Positions 26,069 through 33,173 of a stretch of DNA of 64,000 nucleotides are shown here, one piece after another. The position numbers were made by a program, and so were the translations under genes. The notes beneath the pieces were generated by a model. It saw nothing but the letters and a program-made list of their open reading frames with translations, searched no databases and was not told where the DNA came from. Each line of letters begins with the position of its first letter. Positions within the stretch are counted from its first letter, which is position 1. Source of the stretch: an uncultured Clostridia bacterium (lineage in GTDB: Bacteria; Bacillota; Clostridia; Oscillospirales; Acutalibacteraceae); assembly GCA_937892115.1 (NCBI GenBank), contig CALAUI010000018.1, positions 1 through 64,000 of the forward strand, given 5' to 3'.

Positions 26069-27541
26069 ATGAAAAAAATCAGTGCAAACGTCTGTGCCGT
26101 TACACACGCAGGCAGAGTACGTAAAGAAAATGAAGATAACTACAGTCTTAACGGCCGTCTGACCACCGGCGACCTCAAAAAAGGCAGTGCATACGTTCAG
26201 AAAATGGCAGAGCCCTTCCACCTCGCGGTCTGCGACGGTATGGGCGGTGAAAGCTTCGGTGAAATCGCTTCCGGTATTGCCGTTGATTCAATAGCAAAGA
26301 GTGCCGCGGGCATCTATAACAGCGGTGAGGATTATGCCTTTGCCATTGCCAGTGCTCTTGACGATGCAAACTCAAAAATCTGCAGCGAGATTTCAGCCAG
26401 AGGCGCCAGAATGGGTACCACCCTTGCGGCAATCTATGCGGTAAAGGGCAAGGCAATCTGCGTAAGTATGGGCGATACGAGAATTTATCACTTCTCCAAC
26501 GGCATTCTCAAGCAGATGAGCTTTGACCACACTCACGCTCAGCAGTTTGTTGACGCAGGTGCGGCTACAATGTCCGAAATCAACACAATTCCCGACGCTA
26601 AGCATCTTACAAAGCATCTGGGTGTATTCCCCGAGGAAGCTCCTCTTTCACCCGGTGTCAGCGTAATTGACGATATTGAAAACGGCGACGTAATTCTTCT
26701 TTGCAGCGACGGCCTTACCGATATGCTCACCGACGATGAGATTTCTCTCATTATCTCGGGCGGTGAAAATGCACAGGACGTTACGGGTAAGCTTATCCGC
26801 AAGGCACTTGAAAACGGCGGTAAAGATAACGTTACCGTAATTACCGCTTTCATGAGCGTTGAGGATACCGCCATCTTCGTTCCCATCGCAGAAGCAATGG
26901 TCGGAGACGGTGCAAACTACGAGGAAGAGTACCGCAATTCCTACGGTGCAAACGTCCCCTACGGCTACGAAAATAACGATTCACCCTATGCGAATGCAGA
27001 TGCGGCAGCCGCAGAAAAGCCGGTTGACATTATGAGATGGGTAAAGATCGGTGCAATCGTCATAGTCGGCATTATCGTTCTGCTTGCCGGTGCAATCATC
27101 ATCAAGGGTGCAATTGACAAGAACAGAGAAAAAGAAGAGGAAGAGGATACCACGGTTTCCACTACCACTACGACAACGGAATACAGCACCGATTCAAGTC
27201 TGCTGACCACCACTACCGAGCCCACGGAGACGGAAAGTGAGACAGAGACGGAAACCGAGACGACCTATTCCACCACAAGATACAGAACAACAACCTATAG
27301 GAAGACCACAAAGAAGCCCACCACCACGGCACCCTCATCGGGAACGACCGCTCCCTCAACCTCGTCAACTACTTCCACGACGGCACCCGTAAATGATCCC
27401 ACTTCATCAACCGACACGTCATCATCATCTTCTTCAGGTGAGTCCACGTCGGCAACCTCAGCCACACAGGCGTCCACGACGGAATCCACAACGGGTCAGA
27501 CTATTCCCGCAGACCCCAATCTGGGCACAACAAACCAGTAA
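26069..27541 (+). CDS. PP2C-family Ser/Thr phosphatase with membrane helix and Thr-rich extracellular tail
   Basis: 490 residues in three parts. The PPM phosphatase domain (about 1-275) has RKENEDNY, CDGMGG, MGTTLAAI, GDTRIYHF, CSDGLTDML and GGKDNVTVI, i.e. the metal aspartates are intact. A single membrane helix follows near 330-350 (IGAIVIVGIIVLLAGAIII). The last about 135 residues consist almost wholly of Thr, Ser, Glu and Pro, mucin-like, and would lie outside the cell. Firmicutes PrpC/Stp phosphatases are normally soluble partners of PASTA kinases; no kinase gene is next to this one. Confidence 0.9.
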   Translation: MKKISANVCAVTHAGRVRKENEDNYSLNGRLTTGDLKKGSAYVQKMAEPFHLAVCDGMGGESFGEIASGIAVDSIAKSAAGIYNSGEDYAFAIASALDDANSKICSEISARGARMGTTLAAIYAVKGKAICVSMGDTRIYHFSNGILKQMSFDHTHAQQFVDAGAATMSEINTIPDAKHLTKHLGVFPEEAPLSPGVSVIDDIENGDVILLCSDGLTDMLTDDEISLIISGGENAQDVTGKLIRKALENGGKDNVTVITAFMSVEDTAIFVPIAEAMVGDGANYEEEYRNSYGANVPYGYENNDSPYANADAAAAEKPVDIMRWVKIGAIVIVGIIVLLAGAIIIKGAIDKNREKEEEEDTTVSTTTTTTEYSTDSSLLTTTTEPTETESETETETETTYSTTRYRTTTYRKTTKKPTTTAPSSGTTAPSTSSTTSTTAPVNDPTSSTDTSSSSSSGESTSATSATQASTTESTTGQTIPADPNLGTTNQ

Positions 27542-27556
27542 GAATAATCCATCAGA

Positions 27557-27594
27557 AGCAGAAGCTCCGAAGCGGGCTTCTGCTTTAATATTTT
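27557..27594 (+). terminator. Intrinsic terminator
   Basis: 9-bp stem AGCAGAAGC / GCTTCTGCT (27557-27565 with 27576-27584), followed by TTAATATTTTT. Confidence 0.78.
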
Positions 27595-27615
27595 TCAGAT
27601 TTTTTCGTGTTTCTA

Positions 27616-27645
27616 TTGCTAAACGGGAGAAGAAAAATGTATAAT
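27616..27645 (+). promoter_or_regulatory. Promoter of a possible small RNA
   Basis: TTGCTA (27616-27621), 18-base spacer, TATAAT (27640-27645). The 15-base string AAAAATGTATAATAA containing the -10 box is identical to that at the biotin ligase promoter. Confidence 0.5.
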
Positions 27646-27651
27646 AATCAA

Positions 27652-27722
27652 GCGGGATATTCCGCCGGATACATCAAAGCACGTAATAAAGAACAGCCCG
27701 TAATCCCCCGGCGGTGATTTTT
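27652..27722 (+). ncRNA. Candidate small RNA ending in a terminator-like hairpin
   Basis: Between the PP2C terminator and the F420-ligase-like gene (about 300 bases without a gene). TCCGCCGG at 27661-27668 can pair with CCGGCGG at 27708-27714, and GATTTTTA follows. With the promoter just upstream this defines a transcript of about 70 bases. The 3' arm AATCCCCCGGCGG is a 13-base match to the terminator arm at 75-87. A 26-codon frame (27637-27717) overlaps it, but its ATG lies in the -10 region. No RNA family was recognised. The rest (27723-27780) is A/T-rich and featureless. Confidence 0.35.
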
Positions 27723-27780
27723 AGTAAAAAAAAACAAAAAAATCCCCTTCAAAAAAATTAAATTATGTTGCAATTTTATC

Positions 27781-27809
27781 TTGTTGACATATACGCACGG
27801 TGTTATAAT
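27781..27809 (+). promoter_or_regulatory. Extended -10 promoter of the F420-ligase-like / guaA unit
   Basis: TTGTTG (27781-27786), 17-base spacer, TATAAT (27804-27809) with an upstream TGT making an extended -10. TTGACA at 27784-27789 overlaps but would leave only 14 bases. Confidence 0.65.
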
Positions 27810-27843
27810 AAACCGTATTTTTTAGATTGAAAGGATGAGATCC

Positions 27844-29034
27844 ATGGAAAGAAAAGTAGGCACAATCTCCAGAGGAATTCGTTGCCCTATCATTCGTCAG
27901 GGCGATGATCTCCCCGCAATCGTAGCAAGCAGCGTAATTGAAGCTGCACAGAGTGAGGGCTTTGAGCTTCGTGACAAGGACGTAGTCGCAGTTACCGAGT
28001 CCATCGTTGCAAGAAGCCAGGGAAACTATGCATCAGTTGAAAACATTGCCGCAGACGTAAAGGCAAAGCTCGGCGGCGGTACAATCGGTGTTATCCTTCC
28101 CATACTTTCCAGAAACCGTTTTGCAATCTGCCTTAAGGGTATTGCAATGGGTGCAAAGAAAGTCGTACTCATGCTCAGCTATCCCAGTGACGAAGTAGGC
28201 AATGCCCTGCTCACCTACGACCAGCTTGACGAAGCAGGCATCAATCCTTACAGCGACGTGCTCACACTTGAAAAGTATCGCGAGCTTTTCGGTGAAAACA
28301 TTCACGAATTCACGGGCGTTGACTATGTAGCATATTACTCAGACGTTATCAAGTCTGCCGGTGCAGAGGTAGAGATTATTTTTGCAAACAACCCCAGAGT
28401 AATCCTTGACTACACGGACTGCGTTCTTACCTGCGACATTCATACAAGAGCAAGAACAAAGAGAATCCTCAAAGCAGCAGGTGCAAAAATCGTTTGCGGC
28501 CTTGACGACATTATGACCGCACCGGTTGACGGCAGCGGCTTCAACGCCGACTACGGTCTTCTCGGCTCAAATAAATCCACCGAAGATACAATCAAGCTTT
28601 TCCCCAAGGATTGCGATGCATTCGTAAAGGCAACCCAGAAGCTCCTTGTTGAAGCAACCGGCAAAAACATTGAGGTTATGGTTTACGGCGACGGCGCATT
28701 CAAAGATCCTCAGGGTAAAATCTGGGAGCTTGCAGACCCCGTTGTTTCTCCCGGTTACACAGACGGTCTTTGCGGTACACCCAACGAGCTCAAGCTCAAG
28801 TACCTTGCAGATAACGATTTCAAAGGCCTTTCGGGTGACGAACTCAAAGAGGCAATTTCAAAGAAGATTTCCGAGAAGTCAGGCAGTCTCGTAGGCAATA
28901 TGGCTTCCCAGGGTACTACCCCCAGAAAGTATACGGATCTTATCGGTTCACTCTGTGACCTTACCAGCGGCTCAGGTGACAAGGGTACGCCCGTTGTACT
29001 TATTCAGGGTTACTTTGACAACTATACCAACTGA
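27844..29034 (+). CDS. Coenzyme F420-0:L-glutamate ligase-like (CofE-fold) protein
   Basis: 396 residues. The N-terminal two thirds resemble the F420 ligase fold, e.g. GIRCPIIRQGDDLPAIV, VVAVTESIVARSQGNY, and VCGLDDIMTAPVDGSGFNADYGLLGSNKS. In F420 makers this enzyme adds glutamate to F420-0. No other F420 gene is in the window and the Clostridia generally lack F420, so the true substrate is likely another gamma-glutamylated or amide-bonded compound. The ATG at 27844 is preceded by AAAGGA eight bases away; an ATG at 27835 is too close to it. It is followed after 16 bases by the GMP synthetase gene. Confidence 0.8.
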   Translation: MERKVGTISRGIRCPIIRQGDDLPAIVASSVIEAAQSEGFELRDKDVVAVTESIVARSQGNYASVENIAADVKAKLGGGTIGVILPILSRNRFAICLKGIAMGAKKVVLMLSYPSDEVGNALLTYDQLDEAGINPYSDVLTLEKYRELFGENIHEFTGVDYVAYYSDVIKSAGAEVEIIFANNPRVILDYTDCVLTCDIHTRARTKRILKAAGAKIVCGLDDIMTAPVDGSGFNADYGLLGSNKSTEDTIKLFPKDCDAFVKATQKLLVEATGKNIEVMVYGDGAFKDPQGKIWELADPVVSPGYTDGLCGTPNELKLKYLADNDFKGLSGDELKEAISKKISEKSGSLVGNMASQGTTPRKYTDLIGSLCDLTSGSGDKGTPVVLIQGYFDNYTN

Positions 29035-29050
29035 TAAAGGAGAGATAATT

Positions 29051-30031
29051 ATGCAGGGTAACGTAAGACCCGATGATATGATTCGTATCACCACCCCCGA
29101 GCTTGCTCAGAAATTCATTGACGAGCAGGTAGCCGAAATCAAGGCGCAGGTCGGTGACGGCAAGGTCCTCCTGGCTCTCTCCGGCGGTGTTGATTCATCC
29201 GTAGTAGCAGCACTTCTCATCAAGGCAATCGGCAAGCAGCTCACCTGCGTTCACGTTAACCACGGTCTTCTCCGTAAGGGCGAGCCCGAGCAGGTAATCG
29301 AAGTATTCGGCAAGCAGCTTGACGCTAACCTTATTTACATTGACGCAACAGACAGATTCCTTGATAAGCTTGCAGGCGTTTCCGATCCCGAAACAAAGCG
29401 TAAAATCATCGGCAAGGAATTCATTGACGTATTCGCCGAGGAAGCTTATAAGCTTGAAGGCGTTAAGTTCCTTGCTCAGGGAACAATCTATCCCGATATC
29501 CTTGAAAGCCACGGCGTAAAGGCACATCACAACGTAGGCGGTCTTCCCGAGGATCTTGACTTTGAGCTTGTTGAGCCCGTCAAGCTTCTCTTCAAGGACG
29601 AAGTAAGAGTTGTAGGCAAAGAGCTCGGTCTTCCCGACAATATGGTTTACCGTCAGCCCTTCCCCGGCCCCGGTCTCGGTGTCCGCTGTGTCGGTGCAAT
29701 CACAAGAGACAGACTTGAAGCAGTCCGCGAAAGCGACGCTATCCTTCGTGAAGAATTTGATATTGCAGGTCTCAACACAAAGGTTTGGCAGTATTTCACG
29801 GTAGTTCCTCCCTTTACCTCAACAGGTATCAAGGACGGCAAGCGTACAGATAACTGGCCCGTAATCATCCGTGCCGTAAACTCCGTAGACGCTACCGCCG
29901 CCACTCCCGAGGAAATTCCCTATGAGGTTCTCTTCAAAATCCGTGACCGTATCTTCAAAGAGGTCAAGGGTGTAAACCGTGTCCTTTATGACATCAGCAC
30001 AAAGGAACCCGCTACAATCGAATACGAATAA
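29051..30031 (+). CDS. guaA: GMP synthetase, ATP-pyrophosphatase subunit (no glutaminase domain)
   Basis: 326 residues that align with the C-terminal part of bacterial GuaA. It adenylates XMP and, with ammonia, makes GMP. The PP-loop is LALSGGVDSSVVA; RQPFPGPGLGVRC, TDNWPVIIRAV and the C-terminal dimer segment RVLYDISTKEPATIEYE are all present. The class I glutaminase domain (about 190 residues in the usual 515-residue enzyme) is missing, and the start has its own AAGGAGA, so this is a split (GuaAb-like) enzyme as in archaea. The glutaminase subunit is not in this window. Confidence 0.92.
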   Translation: MQGNVRPDDMIRITTPELAQKFIDEQVAEIKAQVGDGKVLLALSGGVDSSVVAALLIKAIGKQLTCVHVNHGLLRKGEPEQVIEVFGKQLDANLIYIDATDRFLDKLAGVSDPETKRKIIGKEFIDVFAEEAYKLEGVKFLAQGTIYPDILESHGVKAHHNVGGLPEDLDFELVEPVKLLFKDEVRVVGKELGLPDNMVYRQPFPGPGLGVRCVGAITRDRLEAVRESDAILREEFDIAGLNTKVWQYFTVVPPFTSTGIKDGKRTDNWPVIIRAVNSVDATAATPEEIPYEVLFKIRDRIFKEVKGVNRVLYDISTKEPATIEYE

Positions 30032-30058
30032 TAACGCAAACATTCGAATAAAAATCAG

Positions 30059-30100
30059 CCCCGAAATTGCCTTAATTGACAGCTTCGGGGTTTAATTTTT
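30059..30100 (+). terminator. Intrinsic terminator of guaA unit
   Basis: CCCCGAA (30059-30065) with TTCGGGG (30084-30090), then TTTAATTTTT. Confidence 0.78.
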
Positions 30101-30162
30101 ATCTTATAGCCTTTTATAGCGGTATTACCAAACGGCAGAGAGAAAATCCAGTCGCCATTTTT

Positions 30163-30187
30163 AACATAAACTTTTTATGTTATTTTT
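30163..30187 (+). other. AT hairpin at left edge of the restriction-modification island
   Basis: Perfect 8-bp stem AACATAAA / TTTATGTT with a CTT loop, followed by ATTTTTC. It lies 17 bases ahead of the -35 box of the methylase gene. It could be a weak terminator insulating the island or a control site. Confidence 0.4.
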
Positions 30188-30197
30188 CAAAACGGTA

Positions 30198-30226
30198 TTG
30201 CTATTATTCCAGATATAGAATATAAT
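30198..30226 (+). promoter_or_regulatory. Promoter of the DpnII-type operon
   Basis: TTGCTA (30198-30203), 17-base spacer, TATAAT (30221-30226). Confidence 0.7.
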
Positions 30227-30257
30227 ATCAACAAAATATATGACAGGGGCTGAAGTT

Positions 30258-31328
30258 ATGGATTACATGTCTGCAAGAGAAGCTGCTGATAAATGGGGTA
30301 TTTCTCAGAGACGGGTTGCTGTTCTTTGCTCTGAAAACAGAATTGACAATGCCACAATGGTCGGCAACATGTGGATTATTCCTACTGCCGCAGAAAAACC
30401 TATCGATGCAAGAAGTGTACGTTACGCAAAAAACGACGGCAAAAAAGTAAGACCATTTCTAAAATGGGCAGGTGGAAAAGGACAACTTATTTCGGAAATT
30501 GAGCAGTATTATCCATTTGATAACGATACAATCACAAAATATGCCGAGCCGTTTGTAGGCGGTGGTGCGGTTTTATTCGATATATTGAGTAAGTATGAAT
30601 TAGAAGAAATATATATTAGTGACATAAATGCTGAACTTATCAATACATATCGTACGATCAGAGACAACATTGATGAACTCATTGTGATGTTACAAAAAAT
30701 GCAGAAAGAATTTCTTCCTGCCGAAGCAGAACATCGCAAGGAATATTATTTGACAAAACGTGAACAGTTTAATGATTTGAAAGCCAATGGTGACGCAAGC
30801 ATAAATATTGAAAAAGCCGCCCTAATGATTTTCTTGAATAAAACTTGTTTCAACGGTTTATTCCGTGTTAATAAAAAAGGACTTTTCAATGTGCCGATGG
30901 GTGCTTATAAGAATCCGTTAATATGTGATGAGGAAAATCTTAGAGCTGTATCAGAAAAACTTCAAGGCGTAACGATTGTTTGCGGTGACTACAAAGAATC
31001 GTCAGAGTTTATTGATGAAAATACATTTGTATATTTTGATCCACCATATAGACCAATTACAGATACAGCGAGTTTTACTGCATACACCGAAAATCTTTTT
31101 AGTGATGAAGAACAAATTGAACTTGCACGATTTGTTGACGATATGAATAGAAAAGGTGCAAAGATCGTCATCAGCAACTCTGATCCTAAAAACACAAATG
31201 AAGAAGATGACTTCTTTGACAACATATATGCGTCTCACAATATAAAACGAGTTGAAGCAACGCGAATGATTAACTGCAATAGTGAAGCAAGAGGAAAAAT
31301 AAAAGAATTATTGATTAGTAATTTTTAA
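30258..31328 (+). CDS. HTH-fused DNA adenine methylase, Dam/DpnM type (GATC)
   Basis: 356 residues. Residues about 1-50 form a helix-turn-helix-like module (SAREAADKWGISQRRVAVLC and following), and residues about 65-355 are a group-alpha N6-adenine methyltransferase. Motifs: LKWAGGKGQ (motif X), EPFVGGGAV (motif I, SAM) and YFDPPY (motif IV). It should methylate GATC and protect host DNA from the DpnII-like nuclease next door. The start is ATG 30258 behind CAGGGG; an earlier ATG at 30240 has no ribosome site. The HTH part may recognise its own operator, as in autoregulated methylases. It is AT-rich compared with the flanking genes. Confidence 0.92.
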   Translation: MDYMSAREAADKWGISQRRVAVLCSENRIDNATMVGNMWIIPTAAEKPIDARSVRYAKNDGKKVRPFLKWAGGKGQLISEIEQYYPFDNDTITKYAEPFVGGGAVLFDILSKYELEEIYISDINAELINTYRTIRDNIDELIVMLQKMQKEFLPAEAEHRKEYYLTKREQFNDLKANGDASINIEKAALMIFLNKTCFNGLFRVNKKGLFNVPMGAYKNPLICDEENLRAVSEKLQGVTIVCGDYKESSEFIDENTFVYFDPPYRPITDTASFTAYTENLFSDEEQIELARFVDDMNRKGAKIVISNSDPKNTNEEDDFFDNIYASHNIKRVEATRMINCNSEARGKIKELLISNF

Positions 31329-31399
31329 GTAGTATTTTTTGCTGTGATGAAACTTCCAAAAATAAACAAGAACAAATTATTGGGTAGAGGTAAATTGTT

Positions 31400-32275
31400 A
31401 TGAGAGATTTTAACAGTTGGTTAGCTGGCTTTCGTGATAGCATTGCGGATTATGAATATTATATAGACTTTGAAAAAGTGTATCGAAATGTTGAAAGTAT
31501 TAAGGTTGAGCTAAATATTCTTAACTCACTTATTGGTTCAAAAAATATCAAAGATGATTTCAAATCTTTAATTGAAAAATATCCAGAGGTTTTGAAATGT
31601 ATTCCGTTACTTTTGGCTGTCAGAGCTAATGAAATTTATTGTCAGAATGAGAACGGCGGATATACTTATAGATTTGATTTTGGTAATTATTCTTCAATAT
31701 CCGATTCTTATTATGAACAGTATTCTTACTTTATGGAGAAAACGGGACTATTTGACCTGCTTGAAAATCATATAATCAATAATCTTGTGGACTATGCAAC
31801 AGGCGTTGAAACCGGACTTGATTCAAACGGTCGTAAAAACAGAGGCGGTCATTTAATGGAGGATTTGGTTGAAAGCTATATAAACAAAGCAGGATTCATT
31901 AAAGATAAAACATATTTTAAGGAAATGTATATACACCAGATTACGGAAAAATGGGGAATAGACCTTTCCGCTATTTCTAACCAAGGAAAAACGGAAAAGC
32001 GATTTGACTATGTTGTTAAAACACCGAATATGATCTATGGCATTGAAACTAACTTTTATGGAAGTGGTGGAAGTAAGCTCAATGAAACAGCAAGAAGTTA
32101 TAAAACACTTGCTTTGGAAACGGAAGAAATAGAAGGATTTACATTTGTATGGTTCACCGACGGAAAAGGTTGGACAAGTGCACGACACAACCTTGAAGAA
32201 ACGTTTGATATTATGCAGCACGTCTACAATATTAAGGATTTGGAAGATGGTGTAATCGGCGAGGTTTTTAAGTAA
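31400..32275 (+). CDS. DpnII/MboI-family type II restriction endonuclease
   Basis: 291 residues, the same length as R.DpnII (288), and recognisably the same protein. It shares the segments SIKVELNILNSLIGSKNI, NNLVDYATGVETGLDSNGRKNR, KRFDYVVKTPN and GGSKLNETARSYK. It cuts unmethylated GATC. The putative metal-binding core is around DLSAI...KRFDYVV...YGIETNF. The gene starts behind TAGAGG with a short gap after the methylase and overlaps the next ATG by one base (TAATG). Counted on two sample lines, this region has about 27-30% G+C, against more than 55% in a sampled line of guaA. Confidence 0.94.
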   Translation: MRDFNSWLAGFRDSIADYEYYIDFEKVYRNVESIKVELNILNSLIGSKNIKDDFKSLIEKYPEVLKCIPLLLAVRANEIYCQNENGGYTYRFDFGNYSSISDSYYEQYSYFMEKTGLFDLLENHIINNLVDYATGVETGLDSNGRKNRGGHLMEDLVESYINKAGFIKDKTYFKEMYIHQITEKWGIDLSAISNQGKTEKRFDYVVKTPNMIYGIETNFYGSGGSKLNETARSYKTLALETEEIEGFTFVWFTDGKGWTSARHNLEETFDIMQHVYNIKDLEDGVIGEVFK

Positions 32276-33021
32276 TGACCAAAAAAATAAAAAAATGGGA
32301 ACCTGATGATTTCGAACTTGAAATGACTACTCATTGGTCATTTCCAAAGCGCGGTGATTGGGCAACCCATGATGCAAAATGGCGTGGAAATTGGTCGCCA
32401 TATATTCCAAGAAATGTTTTGCTCCGTTATTCAAAAGAGAACGATTTGGTTCTTGATCAGTTTGCAGGTGGTGGAACTACCCTTGTAGAAGCAAAATTAT
32501 TAAACAGAAATATTATTGGCGTAGATGTTAATGATGTTGCACTTGAGCGTTGCAAAGAGAAAATAGATTTTGAACACGAAGGTGCAGAGGGAAAGGTGTA
32601 TCTTTACAAAGGTGATGCAAGAAAACTTGATTTTATCCCAGATGGCAGTATTGATTTGATTTGTACTCACCCTCCTTATGCCAACATAATTAAATACAGC
32701 GAAAATATTGAAGAAGATTTGTCGCTCTTGAAGGTTAGGGACTTTCTTAAAGAAATGGAAAAGGTTGCAGCAGAGAGTTATCGTGTGCTAAAAAAAGATA
32801 AATTTTGTGCTGTTTTAATGGGTGATACAAGAAAAAACGGATGCATGATTCCAATGTCATTTGATGTTATGCGCATTTTTGAGGAAGCGGGTTTCAAATT
32901 AAAGGAGATAATCATTAAAGAACAACATAACTGCAAAGCTACCGGATATTGGAAAACTAACAGCATAAAATATAACTTTTTGCTTATCGCTCACGAATAT
33001 CTCTTTGTTTTCAAAAAGTGA
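32275..33021 (+). CDS. Second DNA methyltransferase (HPPY motif) of the DpnII-type system
   Basis: 248 residues. SAM motif I (LDQFAGGGTTLVEA) precedes the catalytic motif IV (CTHPPYANIIKYS), and VGDTR-like and IAHEYLFVFKK segments close the protein. DpnA (M.DpnIIB), which normally accompanies DpnII, has the reverse motif order and DPPY, so this is a different family. It may be an N4-cytosine or N6-adenine enzyme, with histidine replacing the first residue of the (D/N/S)PPY motif. It is translationally coupled to the endonuclease, which makes a protective role likely. Target site unproven. Confidence 0.82.
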   Translation: MTKKIKKWEPDDFELEMTTHWSFPKRGDWATHDAKWRGNWSPYIPRNVLLRYSKENDLVLDQFAGGGTTLVEAKLLNRNIIGVDVNDVALERCKEKIDFEHEGAEGKVYLYKGDARKLDFIPDGSIDLICTHPPYANIIKYSENIEEDLSLLKVRDFLKEMEKVAAESYRVLKKDKFCAVLMGDTRKNGCMIPMSFDVMRIFEEAGFKLKEIIIKEQHNCKATGYWKTNSIKYNFLLIAHEYLFVFKK

Positions 33022-33077
33022 AAGTAATAGTAAGTCCGTCAAAATACATTCTTCGTTCAGAATAATAACGACAATCC

Positions 33078-33104
33078 CCGTATCCCAGGATGCGGTGATT
33101 TATC
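33078..33104 (+). terminator. Possible terminator of the restriction-modification operon
   Basis: CCGTATCC / GGATGCGG (8 pairs including one G-T, 33078-33085 with 33088-33095) followed by TGATTTATC. It shares the string GCGGTGATTT with the hairpin at 27661-27722. Confidence 0.45.
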
Positions 33105-33108
33105 TTTG

Positions 33109-33137
33109 TTGACTGTAATGTCTTTTTCTGTTAAAAT
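33109..33137 (+). promoter_or_regulatory. Promoter of the rsmH-like gene
   Basis: TTGACT (33109-33114), 17-base spacer, TAAAAT (33132-33137). Confidence 0.7.
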
Positions 33138-33173
33138 TACAGGCGAAAATCCATACCGAAGCAAGGTGTAACA

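Noticed and set aside
27160..27530. Repeat array or CRISPR-like pattern in ACC/ACG-rich DNA
   Set aside because: This is the Thr/Ser-rich coding tail of the PP2C gene. It has no regular repeat-spacer structure.
27637..27717. 26-codon frame with a GGGAG-like site
   Set aside because: Its ATG lies within the promoter -10 region, and the sequence is better explained as a hairpin RNA. It cannot be excluded if transcription starts farther upstream.
30139..33152. GAAAATCCA direct repeat flanking the restriction-modification island
   Set aside because: Nine bases at imprecise positions is within chance. No integrase, tRNA or insertion sequence marks the ends.
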